Below, piece after piece: positions 1 to 7,893 of a DNA stretch of 32,268 nt (position 1 is the stretch's first letter; each line of letters starts with the position of its first letter). Below the pieces are notes generated by a model. That model was given only the letters and a program-made list of their open reading frames with translations. It searched no databases and was not told the origin of the DNA. A program made the translations under genes and the position numbers. The stretch is from Rhodospirillaceae bacterium. GTDB taxonomy: Bacteria; Pseudomonadota; Alphaproteobacteria; Rhodospirillales; Magnetospirillaceae. Location of the stretch: assembly GCA_013349665.1 (NCBI GenBank), contig DUZF01000006.1:1-32268 (forward strand). The letters run 5' to 3'.

Positions 1-3000
1 CGGCATTGTCGGCGCGGATCGTCAACGGTGCCGGATTGACCGTCAGCTTGCCCGGGCTGTTGCCGTCGGCGGCGAGAACATAATTGCCGTTGTCGCCCGC
101 CATGCCGGTGACGATCTGGCTGTAGCTGCCGGCCGGTGTCGCCGCCGACAGGGTCAGCGGGGCGCCGCCGCCGACGGCGCCGACGCTGGCGGTCACCTGG
201 TCGCCGTTGACCAGGCCGGACAAGGTGGCCACGCCCAGGACCGGCGTGGTGCCGTAAGTCGCCGAGCTGGAGGTCACCGACCAGGTGAGCGGCAGCTTGG
301 AGATGGTCAGCGAGCCGCCGACATAGGTCATCTGATAATTGGCGTCGGTGGCCGGGCCGGTGACGGTCACCGGATAGACACCGGCTCCGGTGGTGGCGGT
401 GGCCGTCGACGCGGCGGTGGGCAGGGTGCTGAGCAGGCTGGCGCCGTCGCCGTTGAGAAAGCCGCTGTAGTGCAGGGTGAAGGCAGGATTGTCGGCGCCG
501 TAGGGGCGCGAGGCGGGGTCGACGGTGACGGTCAGCGGTGCCGGGTTGATGGTCAGCTTGCCATTGGCGTAGGTGACGGCGTAATTGCCGTCGGTCGTCG
601 GTCCGCTGGCGGTGATCGGCGTGATGCCGATGCCGGTGCCCCGGGTGGCGGCAGAGGTGGCGCTCGGCTGGGTGGGCAGGCTGCCGGCGCTGTCGCCGTT
701 GACGAAACCGCTATAGCTGACGGTGAAAGCGGGGTTGTCGCCGCCATAGAACCGCGTGGCGTCATTGGCGGTGACGGTCAGTTTCGCCTGGCCGACGGTC
801 AGGGTCCCGGGCTGATAGACGATATTGGTGACCGGATAGCCGATGGCGCTGACGGCGGTGGCGCCGCCCGGGGTAATGGCATGGCTGCCGGTCCCCGGGG
901 TGGCGCCGCCGTCGGTGGTGTAGGTGACGCCACTGACCGTGGCGGTGGCGTCGCTGACCGTGTTCTGGAAGGCCGGCAGCGCCGCGCCATAGGTCGCCGA
1001 GGCATCCTGGGCGGTGATGCTGAGATAGGTCTGGCGGTTGGCGAGGATCGGCGCTCCATTGGGGCCGGCGGTCCAGGCCGCCGACAGCTGCGACGGGTCG
1101 AGAATGTCGGCGAGGGCGAACAGCTTGCTGGTGGTGGCGCTGCCGCCGCTGCCGCCGGTGAGCGCGCCGCCGCCGGCGGCATAGGAACTTTGCACCGCGC
1201 CCTGGTTGAAGCCGATCAGGCTGCCGACCTCGCCGGCGCCGGAGGCGCCGCCGGTGGCGTAGGAGTCGGTGACGGTGCCGAGATTGTTGCCGACCAGGCC
1301 GCCGGCCATCTGCGCGCTGGCCCGCACCGGGCCGAGGGCGAAGGATCGGATGACGGTTCCGCCTTGCTGCTGGCCGACCAGTCCGCCCACCGAGGCACCG
1401 CCGCGGACGGTGGCGCTGCTGTAGCTGTCGGCGATGGTGCCGGCGTTGTTGCCGACCAGACCGCCGATATTGGCGAAGCTGCCGCCCGACAGGCTGCCGG
1501 TGCTGCTGGAATTGGCGATCACCGCGCCGGCAGCGGTCGACCCGGCGAGGAGGCCTGTATTCGAGCCGGTGGCGGTCAGATTGGCGTTGCTCAGCGCCAG
1601 ATTCTGCACCGTGCCGCCGAGGCTGCCGATCAGCCCGTTACCGCTGGCGGTCAGATTGGCGATGCTGTGGCCCAGGCCGTCGATGCTGCCGGAAAAGCCG
1701 GTGGCGCCGCCGAGGGCGGCGAAACCGCCGACGCCGGACATGTCGACGTCGCCGACCAGGGCGTAGGTGCCGGTCGGGTCCAGCCCTTTCAGCCCGGCGG
1801 CGCTGTTGATCAGGGTCGGCAGGACACAGCCGGTGCCGTTGCACAGCTTGAGCAGCGGTTCGGCGCCGCTCAAGGTTACCGAGGCGCCGGCGGCGGTGAC
1901 ATCGGTGCCGCCGGCGCCGCCCTGGGCGTAATTGAGCACCAGCCCGGCGCCGGCGCCGCTGGCGGTGATCGGCGCGTTGATGGCGATATTGCGCTGGGCG
2001 GTCAGCGTCAGCGTCTGGCCGCTGGACCAGGTAACCGGCGCGTTGACGACGATGTCGCCGTTGCCGCCGCTGCCGGTGGCGTCGGTGGCCAATTCGACAT
2101 CGGCGGTCTTCAAGGTATTGCCGACGGTGGCGGCGGTGGCGCCGTCGATGGTCAGGTCATTGGGGTCGAGCCGCCAGCGGCCCGGTTTGCCATGGGCGGC
2201 GCCGGGATCGACCACCGCCTTGCCGACGGTGAGACCGGCGCCGGAAGTTTCGATCAGGCCGCCATCGCCGGTCAGTCCGGCCGCGGCGATGAGGCGGGCG
2301 CCGTCGGTCAGCGCCACCCGTCCGCCGTGGACGATGATGGTGCCGCCGCTTTCGCCGGCCGCCTGGCCGCGGGCGCTGACCTCGCCGCCGATGGTGACCC
2401 CGCCGGAATCGAGGCGGCCGGGGTCGCCGCCGTCCAGGGTGACGATACCTTTGCGGACACCGACGGTGTTGGCCTGGACCAGGCCGTCGGTGTTGATGAC
2501 CTCGCGCTGGGCGCCGTCGAGAGCCCGGGCGGTGAAAGCCACCTGGCCGCCGTCGGCGCTGACGGTGCCGTGGTTGGCGAGCAGCGCCGCCGCCGCCGGC
2601 TGGGTGATGTGATAGGCCCACAGGCCGTCGCCGGCGGGGTCGACGGCAAAGCCGTCGGCGGCGCCCAGTTGGACGCCGCCCCCGGGGGCGGCGATGCCGC
2701 CGCTGTTGGTGACCTGCGGCGCCGACAGCACCACCGTGCCGCCGTTGTCGGCCTGGATGGTGCCGGCGTTGCTGATGCCGCCCTGCCCGGGGACGGCGGT
2801 GAAACGATGGCGGCCGGCCAGATAATCTTCATTGGCCAGGGCCGAGCTGGTCATCAACAGGCCGGCGGCATGGATAAAGCCGGAGGAGCCGACGGCGATG
2901 CCGTTGGGGTTGAGCAGGAACAGGTGGCCGCCGGCCAGCAGCTGGCCGTCGATCTGCGAGGCCTGGCCGCCGGTCACCCGGTTGAGCAGGGTGGCGGTGG

Positions 3001-3226
3001 CCGAGGGCTGGACGAATTGGAGGATTTCACCGGTGCCGACGGAAAAGCTCCGCCAGTTGACCACCGCCTGCGGCGTGGTCTCGGTGACCGTCAGGCGGTT
3101 TCCCGATTGGCTGAAGGTGACGCCGCCGCTGACCACCTGGGGCGCCTGCGGATTGGCCAGGCCGGGACCCCCCCACAGAATTGCCGCGGCGGCGGTGGAC
3201 ACAGGAAAAAAATGGCGCAATTTCAT
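1..3226 (-). CDS. Filamentous haemagglutinin-like TpsA exoprotein, partial (3' end outside the window)
   Basis: Read on the minus strand from ATG at 3226 the frame stays open to the left edge, giving at least 1,075 residues. It begins with a signal peptide (MKLRHFFPVSTAAAAILWGG). A TPS/haemagglutination-activity domain follows at about residues 25-200, with the family-typical NPNGI motif near residue 107. Residues about 485-680 carry GLUG-type repeats (several GGLVG...GTV motifs). From about 710 to the edge there are tandem MBG-type repeats of about 80 residues (YG.DNPAFT..YSGF.NGD, then NY..TY..G.LTI). TpsA proteins are secreted across the outer membrane by a TpsB porin and act as adhesins or haemagglutinins. 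No TpsB gene is visible here; it may lie beyond the left edge. The product class is confident; the ligand is unknown. Confidence 0.9.
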   Translation of the reverse strand, partial: MKLRHFFPVSTAAAAILWGGPGLANPQAPQVVSGGVTFSQSGNRLTVTETTPQAVVNWRSFSVGTGEILQFVQPSATATLLNRVTGGQASQIDGQLLAGGHLFLLNPNGIAVGSSGFIHAAGLLMTSSALANEDYLAGRHRFTAVPGQGGISNAGTIQADNGGTVVLSAPQVTNSGGIAAPGGGVQLGAADGFAVDPAGDGLWAYHITQPAAAALLANHGTVSADGGQVAFTARALDGAQREVINTDGLVQANTVGVRKGIVTLDGGDPGRLDSGGVTIGGEVSARGQAAGESGGTIIVHGGRVALTDGARLIAAAGLTGDGGLIETSGAGLTVGKAVVDPGAAHGKPGRWRLDPNDLTIDGATAATVGNTLKTADVELATDATGSGGNGDIVVNAPVTWSSGQTLTLTAQRNIAINAPITASGAGAGLVLNYAQGGAGGTDVTAAGASVTLSGAEPLLKLCNGTGCVLPTLINSAAGLKGLDPTGTYALVGDVDMSGVGGFAALGGATGFSGSIDGLGHSIANLTASGNGLIGSLGGTVQNLALSNANLTATGSNTGLLAGSTAAGAVIANSSSTGSLSGGSFANIGGLVGNNAGTIADSYSSATVRGGASVGGLVGQQQGGTVIRSFALGPVRASAQMAGGLVGNNLGTVTDSYATGGASGAGEVGSLIGFNQGAVQSSYAAGGGALTGGSGGSATTSKLFALADILDPSQLSAAWTAGPNGAPILANRQTYLSITAQDASATYGAALPAFQNTVSDATATVSGVTYTTDGGATPGTGSHAITPGGATAVSAIGYPVTNIVYQPGTLTVGQAKLTVTANDATRFYGGDNPAFTVSYSGFVNGDSAGSLPTQPSATSAATRGTGIGITPITASGPTTDGNYAVTYANGKLTINPAPLTVTVDPASRPYGADNPAFTLHYSGFLNGDGASLLSTLPTAASTATATTGAGVYPVTVTGPATDANYQMTYVGGSLTISKLPLTWSVTSSSATYGTTPVLGVATLSGLVNGDQVTASVGAVGGGAPLTLSAATPAGSYSQIVTGMAGDNGNYVLAADGNSPGKLTVNPAPLTIRADNA

Positions 3227-3283
3227 GGCGGATCCCGTTCGGCTGCTGTCACCCGGGAAGACTACACATCTTTTCGTTGTGTA

Positions 3284-3303
3284 TAAGTGATTCGCCTCAC
3301 TTA
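3284..3303. promoter_or_regulatory. 7-bp dyad in the divergent TpsA/heparinase promoter region
   Basis: In the 138-bp gap between the divergent starts at 3226 and 3365, TAAGTGA and TCACTTA flank a 6-base spacer. The size and location suit an operator controlling one or both genes. No clear -35/-10 pair was recognised. Only the symmetry is visible; the regulatory role is a guess. Confidence 0.25.
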
Positions 3304-3364
3304 CAAGTATGTCTTTTGCCAAGAGCCTTGACGGTGGCGATGCCTTGTCCCACAACCGGATCCC

Positions 3365-5080
3365 ATGTCGAACGCCTTACTCACAGTTTTGGCCGAGAGC
3401 CTCAGCGACCCGGTGCTGCGCCGCTGGCGGCTGGGGCGGCTGTTCGGCCGCTGGCCGGCCGTCAAGGAGCCCGAGGCGCAGCTGAAACCGTTTCTCGATG
3501 GCCTGACCAACGTCGCCGCCCAGCCGCCGGCCGGCGTCCTGCCCGACCTGCCGCGCCGCCTGCCGCGCCACCCGGCCCGCCTGGTTCTGGCCGGGCGGGC
3601 GATCGAGCTGCAGCCGACCAAGACGGCGGCGGTCTTCCAGATGTCGCTGCCGGCCTCGGCGCAGTATGCCCTGCAATGTTTTTCCTGGCTGCCGCGGCAA
3701 CCGGACCTCTCGCCCGACTGGGTGTCGGAACTGTGGCGGGCCTGGGTCGAACGGGCCCCGCGTCCCGGCCAGGGCGACACCGTCTGGCATCCCGACACCG
3801 CCGCCCAGCGGGCGGTCAACCTGCTGGACTTCGCCCGCCGCGTCGGCTTGCCGGGGCCGCGCAAGAAGACGCTGGAGGTTCTTGGCGCGCATCTGCGGCT
3901 GATCCTCGAGCGCCTCGACTACCGGCTGGGAACCAGCGCGGTGACCCAGGGCCATGCCGTCTACCGGCTGGGTCTCGACCTCGGCGAGGAGGCGGCGGCC
4001 CAGCATGGCATGGCCATTCTCACCACCGAGGCGCGCCGCCTGATCGGCCGTTCCGGCGTGGTCCTCGCCGAATCCACCGGTCAGCACCTGCGCCTGACCC
4101 GCTGCTATGCCGATGCCTGGCTGGCGGCGCGCCGCCACCACCGCCCGGAAGCCTTCAGGCTGGCCGCGTTCCTGCGGCCGATGCTGGCGGTGGTGCCGGC
4201 GTTGACCTTGCCCGGCGGCCTGCCGGAGATCGGCGACATGCCCGGCGATTGGCCGGCGGATATGCTGGCTGGCCTCGGTGCCGGCGGCGACCCGGCGACC
4301 GGCTGGGGCCGCCTGCTGACGGCGGAAGACCGGGCGGCGCTGGCCGCGCTCGGGGCCGGCACCGGGCTCTACGATCTCGATCTGTTGCGGTCCGACGGCT
4401 GGTTGCGCGCCGATTTCGGACCGTGGAGCGGCCTGTGGCACGCCGCCCCGCAGGGCTGGGGCGGCATGACCGGCCAGGGTCATCAGGATCTCGGCGCCTG
4501 CGAACTGCATTTCGGCGGCCGCCCGCTGTTCGTCGATCCCGGCAGTCCGCCGCCCTTCCGCGGGGACCGCGCGGCGGAGCTGTTCCGCACGGCGGCGGCC
4601 CATGGCGGCCTGACCATCGGCGGTCATGATCCCTATCCGCCGGCCCGGCCCTTCTACAGCGACGACTTCCGGCGCGAAATCGCCGGCGCGCCGCCGGTGC
4701 TGGCGTCCGAACATGACGGCGTCAGCCTGGTCTTCGACAGCTATCGGCGCCTCGGCGGGCCCCGCCAATGCAGCCGCCGCTGGCGTTTCGGCGACGGCGG
4801 GATGGTCGTCGACGACCGCATTCTCGGCACCGGCCGCTACCTGGTCGAGCGGCGTTTCGTCACGCCGCTGACGGCGGTGGCCGACGCCACCGGGGTGACG
4901 CTGATGGGCGGCGGGCGGAAAATCCGCATCACCGGCGACGCCCCGGCGCAGGTGCATCAGGGCTGCCGCTGGGCCGCCGACGGCACCGAACTGCCGCTGT
5001 CCCTGGTGGTGTTCGCCGCCCGGGTGAATCTGCCCTGGCAGGGGCGGCTCACGGTGGCCCCTGTCGACGATGCCGGCTGA
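3365..5080 (+). CDS. Heparinase II/III-like family protein
   Basis: 571 residues. The N-terminal two-thirds looks like the all-helical alginate-lyase-like domain. The C-terminal part has the heparinase II/III beta-domain signature: GHQDLGACELHFGGRPLFVDPG from residue 372 (H373, D375), followed by the FRTAAAHGGLTIGG segment. Such proteins are polysaccharide lyases, or lyase-like proteins encoded in capsule and O-antigen loci. No signal peptide is evident. The downstream sugar-phosphate transferase starts inside its last codons (11-bp overlap), so the two are one transcription unit. This supports a role in envelope or exopolysaccharide metabolism rather than catabolism of external heparin. The start ATG at 3365 has no strong ribosome-binding site, so it is the least certain part. 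Confidence 0.8.
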   Translation: MSNALLTVLAESLSDPVLRRWRLGRLFGRWPAVKEPEAQLKPFLDGLTNVAAQPPAGVLPDLPRRLPRHPARLVLAGRAIELQPTKTAAVFQMSLPASAQYALQCFSWLPRQPDLSPDWVSELWRAWVERAPRPGQGDTVWHPDTAAQRAVNLLDFARRVGLPGPRKKTLEVLGAHLRLILERLDYRLGTSAVTQGHAVYRLGLDLGEEAAAQHGMAILTTEARRLIGRSGVVLAESTGQHLRLTRCYADAWLAARRHHRPEAFRLAAFLRPMLAVVPALTLPGGLPEIGDMPGDWPADMLAGLGAGGDPATGWGRLLTAEDRAALAALGAGTGLYDLDLLRSDGWLRADFGPWSGLWHAAPQGWGGMTGQGHQDLGACELHFGGRPLFVDPGSPPPFRGDRAAELFRTAAAHGGLTIGGHDPYPPARPFYSDDFRREIAGAPPVLASEHDGVSLVFDSYRRLGGPRQCSRRWRFGDGGMVVDDRILGTGRYLVERRFVTPLTAVADATGVTLMGGGRKIRITGDAPAQVHQGCRWAADGTELPLSLVVFAARVNLPWQGRLTVAPVDDAG

Positions 5081-6071
5081 GCCCATCCTGGCGGCGGTAT
5101 TTCTGGCCACCCTGGCGGCGACGGTGGCCGCCACCCGCGCCGTCCTCGGCTGGCTGCGCCGCCGGCAAATCCTCGATCATCCCAACGAACGCTCCAGCCA
5201 TCGCCTGCCGACCCCGCGCGGCGGCGGCCTGGCGGTGACACCGGTGATCCTGCTGGCCTGGACCGGGCTGGCGGCGGCCGGCCAGGGCATGCCGGGGCAG
5301 GTGCCGGCGATGGCGGCGGCGGCCGGTCTGCTGGTGTTGTCCTGGCGGGACGACCTCGGGCATCTGCCGGCGGCGTTGCGCCTTTGCCTGCATCTGGCGG
5401 CCGGCGGGCTGGGGCTGGCCGGGCTGGATCACCAGCATCTGGTCTTCCAGGGTCTGCTGTCCTGGCCGGTGGACCGTCTGGTGGCGCTGCTGGCCTGGGT
5501 GTGGTTCACCAATGTCTACAACTTCATGGACGGCATCGACGGCATCACCGGCGTCGAAACGGCGGCCATCGGCCTTGGCCTGGCCCTGCTGCCGGGCCTC
5601 GCCGGGGCGCCGCAGGCGGTGGTGGTGGCCGCCGCCGGTCTCGGCTTCCTGGCCTGGAACTGGCATCCGGCGCGCATCTTTCTCGGCGACGCCGGCAGCG
5701 TGCCGCTGGGCTATCTGCTGGGCTGGCTGCTGCTGTCGGCGGCGGCCGACGGCCATTGGGCGGCGGCGCTGATCCTGCCCGCCTATTACCTGGCGGATGC
5801 CACCCTGACCCTGGCGGCGCGGGCCTGGCGGCGGGAACGTGTCTGGCAGGCCCATCGCCAGCATTTCTATCAGCGGGCGGTGGCCGGCGGCGCCAGCCAT
5901 GCCCGGGTGGCGGGGCTGATCCTCGCCGCCGATCTGCCGCTGATGGTGCTGGCCCTGGCCGCCGAGACCGACCCCTGGTCCGCTTTGGCGGCGGCGGTGG
6001 CGGTGGTGGCGGGATTGCTGGCGATTCTGCGGGCCTGGGCGGTTAAACTTCCCATTGACCCGAACGGCTAG
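5070..6071 (+). CDS. WecA/WbpL-type polyprenyl-phosphate sugar-1-phosphate transferase (GT4 family)
   Basis: 333 residues, strongly hydrophobic with about ten predicted membrane helices. It carries the family motifs: DHPNERSSH at residues 36-44 followed by PTPRGGG, the catalytic NVYNFMDGIDGI at 148-159 (Asp154 and Asp157), and FLGDAGSVPLGY from residue 204 (Asp207). The MraY/WecA family transfers a sugar-1-phosphate from a UDP-sugar to undecaprenyl phosphate at the inner face of the cytoplasmic membrane, the first step of O-antigen or exopolysaccharide assembly. The exact sugar cannot be told; WbpL-like (N-acetylfucosamine/quinovosamine) or WecA-like (GlcNAc) specificities are both possible. 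The start ATG overlaps the stop of the heparinase-like gene, implying translational coupling. Confidence 0.88.
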   Translation: MPAEPILAAVFLATLAATVAATRAVLGWLRRRQILDHPNERSSHRLPTPRGGGLAVTPVILLAWTGLAAAGQGMPGQVPAMAAAAGLLVLSWRDDLGHLPAALRLCLHLAAGGLGLAGLDHQHLVFQGLLSWPVDRLVALLAWVWFTNVYNFMDGIDGITGVETAAIGLGLALLPGLAGAPQAVVVAAAGLGFLAWNWHPARIFLGDAGSVPLGYLLGWLLLSAAADGHWAAALILPAYYLADATLTLAARAWRRERVWQAHRQHFYQRAVAGGASHARVAGLILAADLPLMVLALAAETDPWSALAAAVAVVAGLLAILRAWAVKLPIDPNG

Positions 6072-6126
6072 GCGGCCTACACTTAACAGTAGCAATTATG
6101 CAAAAACACAATTTTTACGAGCAATC

Positions 6127-6369
6127 ATGGACGAGCCTACAACTATTCTATTCGAACGCCTGCGCGCCATCCATGCCGATGTCGCGGAAACCCGCGATTC
6201 GCAGCGCGAGCAGGGGACCCGGCTGTACCGGATCGAATCCGGCCTGGCGGCGATCCGCCGCCAGCAGACCGGCGATGCCGAGGATGTGGCTAGCCTGGAG
6301 CTGCGCTTCGACCGTCTGCGCGAGGATGTCGACCGCATCAAGCGGCGCCTCGACATCGTCGATCCCTGA
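6127..6369 (+). CDS. Small coiled-coil protein of unknown function
   Basis: 80 residues starting MDEPTTILFERLRAIHADVA. Almost the whole chain is charged heptad-like helix (ERLRAIHADVAETRDSQ, then LELRFDRLREDVDRIKRRLD), so a short coiled coil is expected. The frame is open further upstream to 6055, but that extension would overlap the preceding gene and reads as non-coding. ATG 6127 gives the cleaner N-terminus, although the ribosome-binding site is weak. Similar tiny coiled-coil proteins are common in alphaproteobacteria, but I cannot assign a function. Confidence 0.6.
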   Translation: MDEPTTILFERLRAIHADVAETRDSQREQGTRLYRIESGLAAIRRQQTGDAEDVASLELRFDRLREDVDRIKRRLDIVDP

Positions 6370-6458
6370 CCGCGGCCTGTACCATTATTAATAAGCTGAA
6401 AAAATTCCGCACAGCGGCAGGAAGGCTTATCCGGTCACCGCGCCAGATCTTATCTTTC

Positions 6459-6531
6459 ATCTGCGGAAATCTGCGCAATCTGTGGATAGATAAAAAAATT
6501 TTATCCACAGATTGCGCAGATTTCCGCAGAT
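6459..6531. repeat. Near-perfect 30-bp inverted repeat with 13-base spacer
   Basis: The arm 6459-6488 is the exact reverse complement of 6502-6531, separated by an A/T-rich spacer (GATAAAAAAATTT). The arms contain the iterated words TCTGCGGAAATCTGCGCAATCTGTGG. It lies between two convergently transcribed genes, so it could act as a bidirectional terminator. The wording also resembles dispersed intergenic repeats seen in other genomes. The symmetry is certain; the function is inferred. Confidence 0.75.
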
Positions 6532-6761
6532 TTTGGTCGCAAAACCCCAGGCAAGACTCTCGGTTGGCAAGGCTATCGCCGGGAGCGATCTCCGATGGAC
6601 GGCTGGTCATTTGCCGCCATTCAACACTGCGGGATTGGTTGCTGTCCGGCTCGGCAAAGACTGAGGATTTGCTTTGTAATGGCGGCCAACCCCTGGAAAC
6701 TCAGGGGCCCGTATTTGATGACTGACAGCGAACAAGTGTCCTGGCTCATTCAAAAGGTAAA

Positions 6762-6931
6762 GTGGCACCGGCCTGAAGTGCCGGTGAAAAATTGTCTTCC
6801 AGTGGGTCCGGCGTCCCTGCCGGACTCTTGATTTTCAGTGGGTCCGGCGTCCCTGCCGGACTCCGCCGCAAAGCGGCGAAAACACTTGGTTTTCGGCTTC
6901 GCCGAAACACCGGCACGGAGGCCGGTGCCAC
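6762..6931. repeat. Composite 170-bp repeat: inverted ends plus internal 28-bp direct repeats
   Basis: The ends match in inverted orientation: 6762-6786 reads GTGGCACCGGCCT-GAA-GTGCCGGTG and 6908-6931 is the reverse complement of the same pattern with a shorter centre. Inside, the 28-base unit starting CAGTGGGTCCGGCGTCCCTG occurs twice, at 6800-6827 and 6836-6863. Each unit has small internal dyads (CCGGC.../GCCGG). This architecture suggests a non-autonomous repeat (REP/BIME- or MITE-like). No transposase or flanking target duplication was found. Confidence 0.6.
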
Positions 6932-6966
6932 GCTTTTCCGGGGTCGCCAGGGCGAGGCATCATCCG

Positions 6967-7893
6967 TCAGAGCCTAACCTCCAGGCCGCGCACCTCTTCG
7001 CGGGTCAGTCTGCACGACACGGTGCCGCCCGTCAGGGTCTCGAGGCTCCAAACCCGCTCCTTCATGCCGCTGCCGGCCAGATGGACGATGGACAGCGGCT
7101 CGTAAGGCGGGTGGGGCTCGACCAGCAGGCCGCGCGCGGCGTCCCATTTCGGCGTGCCCTTGCCGCAGAACCAGTTGGCGGTGGCCGGAAGCAGGCCGTA
7201 GGGCTGGCGGTCGCCGAACACCACGTAATTGAGCGCCGTCTGCTCGGCGATGAAGAAATTGAAGGCATCGCCCTGATGCGGCGGCCGGCGGCGGCGGCGC
7301 TGCAGCATGCGGGCATGGGCGGCCGCCCACAGCCGCCAATGGGGGGCGTCGACGGCCAAAGCGAAGACCCCGGAATTGAGGATCGGATTGCGCCCCAGGC
7401 GATAGCCGGTCCTGGCCCCGAAACCCCAGGCGAAGGCCTTGTGGTTCTGGGTCCACAGCTTGGGCGGCTTGTACATGGTCCAATAGCCGCGATCCAGTTC
7501 CGGCACGATGGCCAGCCGGCCCTTGGCCGCCTCGTCGAGAAACACCGGCAGCATGCGGTCGTCCTGCACCCAGGCGTCGGCGTCGATCCATAAATACAGG
7601 TCCCAGCCGGGAAAATGGCGCGGCAGAAAGGGGCGCGCGGTCATCGCCCGGTAATGGGCGGGAGCCTCGGCGCGGCCGGGAAAGTCCAGGTCCCAGCCGG
7701 GCTCGGTGAGCAGTGCGCCCTGGCCTTGCAGCCAGTCGCGCTGCTCGCCGGTGAAGCCGAGGTCGAGAATGCCCACAGCCAGTTCGCGGCTGAAGCGGCC
7801 GGCGGCGAGCGAGCCGACGAGATCCTTGAGCAGCGGGAAATATCCCGCGTCGGCGGCGCTGCAGATCAGCGCCGCCGGGGTGGATAGGCTCAT
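6967..7893 (-). CDS. Glycosyltransferase with DxD motif (GT-A-like)
   Basis: 308 residues from MSLSTPAALICSAADAGYFP. An N-terminal nucleotide-sugar-binding-like segment is followed by YLWIDADAWVQDD with the metal-binding D104-A-D106. Later come an NSGVFAL segment typical of GT-A folds and a C-terminal SIVHLAG...K. No signal peptide or membrane segments, so probably cytosolic. The longer upstream frame is excluded because it runs inside the glutamate dehydrogenase gene. The ATG of this gene overlaps that gene's TGA in an ATGA, so it is translated from the same message. The acceptor and sugar are unknown. Confidence 0.75.
   Translation of the reverse strand: MSLSTPAALICSAADAGYFPLLKDLVGSLAAGRFSRELAVGILDLGFTGEQRDWLQGQGALLTEPGWDLDFPGRAEAPAHYRAMTARPFLPRHFPGWDLYLWIDADAWVQDDRMLPVFLDEAAKGRLAIVPELDRGYWTMYKPPKLWTQNHKAFAWGFGARTGYRLGRNPILNSGVFALAVDAPHWRLWAAAHARMLQRRRRRPPHQGDAFNFFIAEQTALNYVVFGDRQPYGLLPATANWFCGKGTPKWDAARGLLVEPHPPYEPLSIVHLAGSGMKERVWSLETLTGGTVSCRLTREEVRGLEVRL

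Larger units (their letters stand above)
6370..6966. other. Repeat-rich non-coding stretch
   Basis: About 600 bases between the coiled-coil gene and the convergent glycosyltransferase, with no convincing gene. It holds the inverted repeat at 6459-6531 and the composite repeat at 6762-6931, listed separately. Short frames here, such as those with repeated AGTPDPL peptides, are translations of the repeats. Confidence 0.6.

Noticed and set aside
470-3286. 938-residue plus-strand open frame rich in Gly/Ala/Asp
   Set aside because: It is the antisense of the TpsA-like gene; composition is that of a GC-rich shadow frame with no domain.
3377-5134. 585-residue minus-strand frame opposite the heparinase-like gene
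   Set aside because: No motifs; the plus strand carries clear family signatures and the coupled transferase.
6746-6931. Short frame with repeated AGTPDPL peptides
   Set aside because: It is a translation of the 28-bp direct repeats and their inverted ends.
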